A stretch of 64,000 nucleotides of DNA from Channallabes apus (lineage: Eukaryota; Chordata; Actinopteri; Siluriformes; Clariidae): the NCBI GenBank assembly GCA_030522415.1, contig CM060109.1, positions 31,021,892 through 31,085,891 on the forward strand, in the 5' to 3' direction. Every line of letters begins with the position of its first letter. Position 1 is the stretch's first letter. Below, one piece after another: positions 56,713 to 64,000 of the stretch. A model generated the notes under the pieces. That model saw only the letters and a program-made list of their open reading frames with translations. It searched no databases and had not been told where the DNA came from. The translations under genes and the position numbers were made by a program.

Positions 56713-58023
56713 TTTGTTAAATGTGTTTAAGAGCAGAGGAAAATTTTAAACCTTGCAAGAACATCCCTGCCAACCTTCTAAATACTTGCTTTAAAAAATA
56801 GTGATCAATGGATTTACTAATGTGTACATATTAAAAAACATTTGCAAACAATAGATTTTAAACAGTTTAGGTATGTGTTTATGATACCTAATTTATTTTT
56901 GACAATAATTTTATGCTTGTCAAAAAATATATTAGGCATATGTGAACAATAGTAAACAACAGGTTTGAACTTGAAGGTACAATTCTACAAACACTTAATT
57001 CTACATAATGTCTGCCAAATGCCAAATGTAAATGTAAATAATGTTAAATTCACAGAAAAAAACGAATTTAATTAATTAAAACTATTTATATTAATAAATG
57101 TACTTTATAATGTTGTCATTTATTTTATTTTTCCATAGCATTCATACAAAAACACTGCCATATCCAAACAGAAGTGAAAACAATTTTCACACAATAACAT
57201 ACTAATTACTTAATTACTTACGAATGTATTAATTAATCTTCATATCTACAGTACATTAAGACATTTTATAAGATATTAATGATCAAAACTGCATACGCTC
57301 TATTATATGACTTTCTCGAAAAGAGCCTTTTACCAAAACATGACACAAAGGACATCTTTATGCTGCTCTACTATATCTCTGGACTTGATTAATGCATCCT
57401 AATGCTTAATTCCTGCTTTGTTGTTGTTGGTGGTGTTGCTGTTTTTTTTTATTTTTATTTTTTTTTTTTACAGTAAGACAACGTGGTCAATTTCCAAACA
57501 GGCAGGAAAGCAACTCTAAATAAGTTTGAATATGCATGTAAGATATTTCATTCTTAATCTTGTGCACAGTATGTTGTATTTACTGGGACAATATTTTGTT
57601 CAAAATATAAAAGGAAAACAAAATCGGGACTTTGATGAAGTTTCTCATAAACTAATGCGTAAAAGTCCTGACCTCGCTCCATGGAGCTCAGCATTTGAGG
57701 CAGGCAATCCGATTGTGGCTCTGGAGTACTGAGAAAACTTTCTACTTTGATGGTATCCTAACACTAGTAAAACACCAGGATGGTAGGGGATTATATAGTC
57801 CTGGTTTAACAGAAACACCCATTGTATAAATACTTCAGAACTTTACTAACTTTTTTTTTTTTTTATTTAAAATGAGCCATTACCTTTTTATCCAATTTTT
57901 TTAGTGGGTGGTATACATTTTTCCATTTAGGCAGAATTAACCACCTGCATATCTATAACACAAACAGAGGATTTTCAAACACAGCCAAAACATGGATCCA
58001 TCATCTTAATACAGTGTTTTGAG
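56713..58023. other. No gene; L2/SINE tail fragment at about 57008-57045
   Basis: GTCTGCCAAATGCCAAATGT then AAATGTAAAT is a relic L2-type tail. T-runs at 57440-57470 and 57852-57864. No coding sequence recognised. Confidence 0.45.
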
Positions 58024-58995
58024 ACAGTGGTACACCATGATGCTCTTTATAGACTACAGTTCTGCTTTTAACATGGTCACCCCCAACAAACTCACACATA
58101 ACATTTAGGCATTTGGCAGACGCTCATATCCAGATTTTTATCTCACTATACATCTGAGCAGTTGAGGGCCTTGCTCAAGGGCCCAACAGTGGCAACTTGG
58201 TGGTTGTGGGGTTTGAACCTGGGATCTTCCGAACCGTAGTCCGATGCCTTAACCACTGAGCTACACCTGGCCCTCATGTACAGTGACATAAACTGTCACT
58301 GTACACTTGGCCTGCACCTTACACTCTGTGAACGGCTTTAGACTTTAGGCTTTAGTCAGGATTGAAAATAGGACCTTAGCTAACACTATCACAAACATAG
58401 GCACTCCATAGGGATGTCTTCAGTCCTCACAAGTGTGTCACCTCTCACAAGGACAACATCATCCTGAATTATGCAGATGACACTGCAGTGAGAGGATACA
58501 TTACTGATGTGGACGAAGCAGACTATAGGTTAAGTTGGCCAGTCTGGTAGCATGGTGTGAGGATAACAAACTCTACCTCAACACAGACAAAACTATTGAG
58601 ATTAGAGTAGACATAAGGAAGGAGAAAAGGCCCCTTTGACTACTGTTCATCCTGGAGCTTGAAGTGGAGAGATAAATAGCAGCTATAAATATTTAGGCAT
58701 CCACATCAGTGATTACCTCACTTGGACACTTAAAACTACAAAGCTGGTTAAGAGCGCTCAACAGCGGCTGTACTTTCATAGAAGGCTGAGAAAGTTTGGT
58801 ATGTCTCCTTAGGTCCTCACAAACCTTTACAGCTGCATGATCGAGAGCATCTGACTAACTGCATCATCGTATGGTATGGTAGTACTACTGTTATGGACCG
58901 CAAACACCTGTAGAGAGTGGGGAAGACTGCTGAAAAGATCACAAGGACTTCGCTGCCATCCCTGCAGAGTCTGCAGGAGAACTGTTTTCTTTGGG
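58024..58995 (+). mobile_element. Rex1/Jockey-type LINE, degenerate reverse transcriptase
   Basis: Frames in order: FIDYSSAFN-like sequence at 58045, YADDTAV-like (ATGCAGATGACACTGCAGTG) at 58470, DNKLYLNTDKTIEIRVDIRK (58563), KYLGIHISDYLTW (58685), KSAQQRLYFHRRLRKFGMSP (58750), CIIVWYGSTTVMDRKH (58862), TSLPSLQSLQ (58950). Many stops. A tRNA/L2 SINE interrupts it at about 58104-58275. Confidence 0.82.
58104..58275 (-). mobile_element. tRNA-derived SINE with L2-type tail
   Basis: Minus orientation: head GTAGCTCAGTGGTTAAGGCA, box-B-like GGTTCAAACCCC, then AGTTGCCACTGTTGGGCCCT and tail GCGTCTGCCAAATGCCTAAA. Inserted in the Rex1-like LINE. Confidence 0.9.
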
Positions 58996-59264
58996 ATTCC
59001 TAAAAATAGTACGAAATTCTTACTTTTTAAATGAAATTACTGTATGAACCTGTACATAACTGAGGTATTTTGAACATTAGCTCCTTTTACACATCTCACA
59101 CCCACATCTCACATCTCATGTCCCATAAAATGCAGTTAGTAAGAGAAGGGGAACAGTGCTTCCTGAGTGGCAAGTGAGAGAAGAGATTGTTTATTGTTAA
59201 AATGAACACCTCCAAAAAGAGATCACAGTCCTTTGGAATGCACTATGCACACATATGCACGCAT

Positions 59265-59266
<2 letters not shown>
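58996..59266. other. No gene seen
   Basis: Unique-looking sequence between the LINE and a CA tract. Confidence 0.4.

Positions 59267-59343
<77 letters not shown>
59267..59343. repeat. (CA)n microsatellite, about 38 units
   Basis: Pure CA tract. Confidence 0.97.
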
Positions 59344-59347
<4 letters not shown>

Positions 59348-60718
59348 TTGCAATATAATTACATTTCATGTAGACTGTATGTTTAGCAGCATGTGTTTTT
59401 GAAGTAGGAGGAAATTGTAGAACTTTGGAGAAAAACCACACAAACATTGAGATAACATATCCAGAAACTGAGAGTAAGCAGAACTCAAAATTGTTTTGCC
59501 AACTTCTGCTCAAATGACAAACAACACAGCCTAAAAATTATAATCATCTACAGTATATTGGCTGCAAATAGTTATGCACATAATATTGTTTTCGTTTCTT
59601 TCTAGAATCTCTCTCCTTATGTTAATGAGAAATATTATTCTACATAAAAGAGCACATGATTTGTTTTGCGTTTTGTTAAATGTCTTGGGATTAAGGTCAG
59701 AACAGTTTAAAACAGGAATACTAATTCTCAGCATTATTGGTATTTTCACAAAGATAATCCTCATGGCACAAGAGCATAACACCATTTCATTATGCTAACC
59801 TAATGCAATACAAATTAAAAACTGCTCAAACAGATCTTTATACCTAAATGTTACAGACACCCAAAGATAAGATAAACTTGTGCAAGAAATGCATGAAAGA
59901 CCTGTATGACATTTGGCATGGCTTATCATCGCAAGGAAATGATTCAAAAGACATTCAATCATGAAACAGAATGCAAATGCAGAAGGTTTAATACATTACA
60001 TGCAGAAAAAAAACAAGGAAGAAAGAGGCAATTAAATAAGTGACAGCAATTATATAAACAATAAATCAGTGTGGGACCAGAGAGCTAGGCTAGAAAGGCA
60101 AAAGACTCAGGTATTAGTACTCAGGGGGCATGGAGCAAGTTGCCTTGGGTGGATCTAACGATAACTATAAAAATATTCCCTCCCGCCGTTGTACTTGATG
60201 TGGTAGTATATGCCTGGGGCAAAGTGTGAACATGCCAACATGATCAAATTAAATCTTAGAGGATTTTTTCCTTCCCTGAACAACGAAGGGTCCGTGAAAG
60301 TGAAGAGTCTCAGTGAGGAGGTGAAAGGGGATGCTGAAAGAACAGAATTAGTGATTTTCATTCCTAGAAACAGGTTCTTTGATAAATGCTTAGCTAGATG
60401 ACAGGTTTCCTCATGGGAAACTATGGGGTAATGGTGAGTGTTTGTGCACAGACAAAAGCATCCACTGATTCATGTTTCCTTTTATGCAGCTGCAAGCTCT
60501 CTTATGCTTTCTTTTACAAGCTGCCAGCCAAGAGTGATTATAACCCTAATCTAGAATTGGACATTTTTCTCCTGTACTGCCACTTGTACACATGAAATTG
60601 TTGTTGCTTTGTGTATTGTTCAGGTGCTGCTTGAGTTGCTGGCCATGGTGACAATGGTACTTGTGTGGAGTTTTTGGCACCAAGTATTTAAAAAAAATAT
60701 TTCTGTTTTGTGTGCTTC
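59344..60718. other. No gene recognised
   Basis: AT-rich. 60150-60370 is somewhat more GC-rich with a 63-codon frame, but without recognisable domain. Confidence 0.4.
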
Positions 60719-60742
60719 AACAATAACAACAACAACAACAAC

Positions 60743-60787
<45 letters not shown>
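60719..60787. repeat. (CAA)n(TAA)n microsatellite
   Basis: Six CAA-type units followed by about 16 TAA units. Poly-Asn and poly-Ile frames here are artefacts. Confidence 0.97.
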
Positions 60788-60788
<1 letters not shown>

Positions 60789-61362
60789 CAGGTGGCATCA
60801 CAGTCAAAATTTGGTGTGAGCTGCAAAATAGTACAAAAAGAGTAAAGAGGATGCAAAGAGGATTTATGAATTGTAAGATGCAGAGTAACAGAAACAAAAA
60901 TGAGCCATGTGGCATGATGTCAGAGATCTTGCAAATGAGACATTTTTTGGGGGAAAGGGAAGAACAGATGGAAGGATAAAAGAATGCCTTGAGGCATTCA
61001 TGTGCAAGGGAATGAACGGAAGGGAACTTCTAACTTCGCAGAAATCGCACTGAAAGTGGAGAACAATTAAATTATCTTTTGGCTTAAAAGCACATTTGTA
61101 TCATTATATGAATGAAGTGCATTTCTACTCTTAAGATTTTTCATTTTTTTTCAGTCATAACCAGATCACATATAAAGGGTGCTCGGAGAGTAGAGACTGT
61201 TATGAAAAAAAAATGCATTTTGACCATTTTGTTAATATTTTTAAAATAGTGATGACTGTAGTGATTTATTTCAGAAATTGAAGAAATATGAGAAGCACTT
61301 CATGTGCAACTCACTTCTCTGCTATGCTTCCTACAGTGAACTGTCTCAGAATTTATAAGCTT
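60788..61362. other. No gene recognised
   Basis: Nothing assigned. Confidence 0.4.
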
Positions 61363-61374
61363 TGTGTGGAATTT

Positions 61375-61757
61375 GGCGGCACGGTGGTGTAGTGGTTAGC
61401 ACTGTCGCCTTGCACCTCCAGGGTCTGGGTTCGATTCCCCGGCCAGGCTTGATTCCCGTCTCTGTGTGCATGGAGTTTACATGTTCTCCCCGTGCATGGT
61501 GGGTTTCCTCCGGGTACTCCGGTTTCCTCCCACAGTCCAAAGATATGCAGGTTAGGCTAATTGGCGTTCCTAAATTGCCCGTAGTGTGTGATTGGGTGTG
61601 TGAGTGTGTGTATGTGTGTGTGCCCTGCGATGGATTGGCACCCTGTCCAGGGTGTACCCCGCCTAGTGCCCGAAGTCTCCTGGGATTGGCTCCAGGTCCC
61701 CCGCGACCCTGAACACAGGATTAAGCGGTATAGAAAATAAATGAATGAATGAATGAA
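61375..61757 (+). mobile_element. V-SINE/Mermaid-like SINE, complete and young
   Basis: Starts GGCGGCACGGTGGTGTAGTG with box A GTGTAGTGGTTAGCACTG and box B GGTTCGATTCC. The core CTCCGGTTTCCTCCCACAGT is intact and the 3' end is (GAAT)n. A perfect 12-bp duplication TGTGTGGAATTT flanks it (61363-61374, 61758-61769). It is the best reference copy of the family in the window. Confidence 0.95.
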
Positions 61758-61769
61758 TGTGTGGAATTT

Positions 61770-62129
61770 GACTTCCAATACACTACAGTTGTGGCACTTT
61801 CACACCTTAATGAGCTCTATAAGGAGGGAAGAACCATAACAGATAAATGTTTATACTTTCTGCATTTGCATTTACGATTTGGTATTTTAGACAGTAAGCA
61901 TTATATATGTGAGGCTGGTGTGTTTCTGCTTATCATTATACTGGGGCACCCTGACATTACTGAGGTGAGCTTAGATCTTATAATAAACAGTACATGCGCT
62001 CTCAGATGTTGACTAGATGCACTGAGACTGTGCATGGAAGACGATTATCTATAATCCTGTAGTGTGCGAGAGAGAAGAACCATTGGCTTAGTTGTGATCA
62101 CGTGACACTCAACAGACCAAATGCACGCA
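61770..62129. other. No gene recognised
   Basis: Unique-looking sequence. Confidence 0.4.
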
Positions 62130-62426
62130 TACTACTCTTATTTCAAGACCTTGCTTGTCTATTAAGTTAAAATTTATTAACAAAAATTTGCTCATCCTGC
62201 AAAATGCTCACAGACCAAGTTACTCACAATCCAATGTTCCACAGTACAGTGCCACACAGACACTCTCTCTCTCTCTCACCTTAAGTGTGTGTGTGTGCGT
62301 GTGTTTGTGTGTGTATGAAGCACCCCCTCACACACACACATACACACTAGAGAGAGAGAGAGATAGTGAGAGTGTGTGAACCGGCACAGGGTCAAATTAC
62401 GTGCGCGCACACACATAACGCACGCA

Positions 62427-62474
<48 letters not shown>

Positions 62475-62690
62475 GCCTGCATGCATAAATGGAAACACTT
62501 ACCTGTCTGGATTAATTTTTAACTTTTTAAGGTAAAGTGCAGGTTAATTTGTTTTATTTTTACTTTATATTTTGTGTTAATTATTTTTATGTATTTATTT
62601 TTTGGGCTGTGGAACGAATAATTAAAATTTCCATTAATTTCCTATTTCCTATATGGCCTTCATGAGAGCCAGGTTCATTATGGTGCTTGA
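62130..62690. mobile_element. Tigger-like fragments, rearranged, with CT/CA/GT repeats
   Basis: 62130-62244 is the left part of the Tigger-like element in reverse (CTCACAATCCAATGTTCCAC, followed by TA). 62528-62650 is the right part in forward orientation (GGTAAAGTGCAGGTTAATTT). (CT)n, (GT)n and (CA)n tracts at 62261-62472 lie between. The head-to-head order differs from 3453-5030. Confidence 0.55.
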
Positions 62691-63175
62691 CGAATTTTGC
62701 TCCTGCAAGAACTATTACAGAAAGGCTGACCTCTGTGTCTTAAAATAACAAACTAACTGTTGTTTTTCTTGTTGTTACATAATTACCTAATCCCATACTG
62801 TATGTGTTATTTTATAGTTTTGAAATCCCCAGTATTGTTGTAGATTGTAGAAAATAAATCACTAAACAAACAAAAAAATTTTTGCAAGTGTTCTAAAACT
62901 TTTGAACGGTAGTGTATGTCACGGATAACCCCTAGAGGGAGCCATGCGCAGAGACTCCATTTTGTGGTCCTGTGTATTCAGCCGACTTTTCACTTCTACT
63001 CCTTACATTTTCACGCAATTATCTGTACTTTATACTCCTTACATTTTAAAAATAGCCTCGTTACTCCTATTTTATTTCAGCTTGTCATTCAAAAAACAAA
63101 ACAAACAAAAAAAAAACATCCGGATAAATTGCGCCATAAGCGAATTTGATTGTGGTTGGATGATGTAATGTAATG
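62691..63175. other. No gene recognised
   Basis: Contains a poly-A-rich patch at 63090-63117. Confidence 0.4.
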
Positions 63176-63366
63176 GGCCGGGGGTAGCTCAGTGGTTAAG
63201 GCATTGGACTACGGTTTGGAAGAGCCCAGGTTTAAACCCCACAACCACCAAGTTGCCACTGTTGGTCCCTTGAGCAAGGCCCTTAACGCTCAACTGCTCA
63301 GATGTATAATGAGATAAAAATGTAAGTCGCTCTGGATAAGAGCGTCTGCCAAATGCCTAAATGTAA
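63176..63366 (+). mobile_element. tRNA-derived SINE with L2-type tail
   Basis: Head GGTAGCTCAGTGGTTAAGGC (box A), box-B-like GGTTTAAACCCC, then AGTTGCCACTGTTGGTCCCT. Tail GTCGCTCTGGATAAGAGCGT then CTGCCAAATGCC matches the L2 LINE tail at 4527-4580. Plus orientation. Confidence 0.92.
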
Positions 63367-63770
63367 TGTTTGTATGTAGTTCTGTTCCAAGTTTTCTGTT
63401 CAGCATCCTTACTCTGACGTAAGCACGTCAAGCGGGACGAGGTAACTAAGCGTGTGTAATCTGTCACTGAGATCGCATGAGAGAACAAAAAAGTAAACGG
63501 CACATTCGCTAACAACTCCGTTTGTCTGTCATCTTTATTTTCTTCTATACAGAAGGACGTTACAGATGAGAAGTATAAACATACCATTCCGACACCCTGT
63601 TGGTTGGTACGCGATCCATCGCACCTGCACATGACGTTACGTCACACACTCCAGCAAGGACATTTGAATAAATTAGCATTTTCGGGTTGATAAGGTTGTG
63701 ATAAGTAGACGAAGCTGTCCCTGATAGAGACTCAAGATTCGAGCGAAATGTCACAACCAAGCACCAGCGA

Positions 63771-63772
<2 letters not shown>
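63367..63772. other. No gene recognised
   Basis: Unique-looking, moderately CpG-rich. Minus-strand frames at 63357-63760 lack recognisable domains. Confidence 0.4.

Positions 63773-63812
<40 letters not shown>
63773..63812. repeat. (AT)n microsatellite
   Basis: About 20 TA units; the Tc1-like element begins at its right edge. Confidence 0.96.
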
Positions 63813-63814
<2 letters not shown>

Positions 63815-64000
63815 TCAGCGCAAAAAAAGAAACGTCCTCTGACTTTCAACTGTTTTTACTTTCAGTAAACTTAATGTGTAAATATTTGTATGAACACTGC
63901 AGTGCATCTCCTCCTCATGGACTGGACCAGATTTGTCAGTTCTTACGGACAGTCTGAGCACTGATGGAGGGATTGTGTGTTCCTGGTGTGACTCGGGCAG
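63813..64000 (-). mobile_element. Tc1-like element, internally deleted, cut by the window edge
   Basis: Left end CTCAGCGCAAAAAAAGAAAC follows TA. AACGTCCTCTGACTTTCAAC and TAAATATTTGTATGAACA are typical of a widespread fish Tc1-like terminus. 63902-63948 corresponds to the C-terminal coding region on the minus strand. At about 63948 it jumps to a more N-terminal block (GACAGTCTGAGCACTGATGG), so a middle part is deleted. The right end lies beyond the window. Confidence 0.8.

Noticed and set aside
61375..61450. Functional tRNA gene in the SINE head
   Set aside because: tRNA-derived SINE head with flanking target duplications; not a tRNA gene.
1..64000. CRISPR array, rRNA genes, bacterial operons, endogenous retrovirus
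   Set aside because: No spaced direct repeats, no rRNA-like sequence, no prokaryotic gene packing, and no retroviral gag/pol/env blocks were seen; direct repeats present are microsatellites or transposon parts.

Overview
This is a eukaryotic, intron- and repeat-rich window with no bacterial-style operons. The organism is most likely a teleost, probably ostariophysan and perhaps a catfish. The reasons are several copies of a fish tRNA-headed SINE with the core 'tccggtttcctcccacagtc', RTE-, L2- and Rex1-like LINE ends, Tc1-like transposases of the fish type, many hAT, PIF/Harbinger, CACTA-like and pogo/Tigger-like DNA transposons, and abundant (TCTA)n, (CA)n and (AT)n tracts. No complete host gene is visible. 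The only candidate host coding sequence is a handful of short splice-flanked segments at about 15.25-17.25 kb. Family names are from memory, because no database could be searched.

Layout. 1-1281: a hAT (Buster-like) element running off the left edge, carrying a second BED-finger hAT-like insert. 1.4-3.4 kb: an antisense RTE LINE between two (TCTA)n tracts. 3.45-5.03 kb: a Tigger-like element split by an L2 LINE end. 5.95-6.28 kb: a SINE with a perfect 10-bp duplication. 7.06-10.66 kb: a decayed Tc1-like element interrupted in turn by a hAT MITE, a Tigger-like MITE and a Harbinger that itself holds a MITE. 10.99-12.19 kb: a small Harbinger derivative. 13.4 kb: a Tc1 remnant. 17.8-18.03 kb: a SINE with a perfect 18-bp duplication and an RTE-type tail. 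18.96-23.50 kb: a large foldback complex with tRNA-like modules in both arms, a hAT in one arm and several further hairpins. 23.9-27.6 kb: SINEs and two Tc1 remnants. 28.75-29.0 kb: a palindromic foldback.

30.47-39.25 kb is a nested stack: an outer hAT (8-bp duplication AATACAAT) contains a two-gene Harbinger (3-bp CAG). That Harbinger contains a 1.22-kb hAT (8-bp ATGTAACC) and, inside its transposase gene, two head-to-tail 1.57-kb CACTA-like elements separated by a single TA. 39.28-42.64 kb: another CACTA-like element holding an unrecognised 126-codon ORF and a second Harbinger copy. 42.6-64 kb is mostly unique AT-rich sequence with Tc1, Tigger, Rex1-like and SINE insertions, ending in a Tc1-like element cut by the right edge.

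The most notable items are: (i) the tandem CACTA-like pair, whose minus strand shows a CpG-type promoter motif (TGCGCATGCGCA), an ATG exon, a consensus intron and a second exon in phase; (ii) the foldback complex with pol-III-like box A/box B modules and arms that share sequence with a hAT subterminus; (iii) two composite elements (Harbinger+MITE and hAT+BED insert) each present twice with the same internal insertion; (iv) the CAG/CCAGG target site shared by all Harbinger copies.
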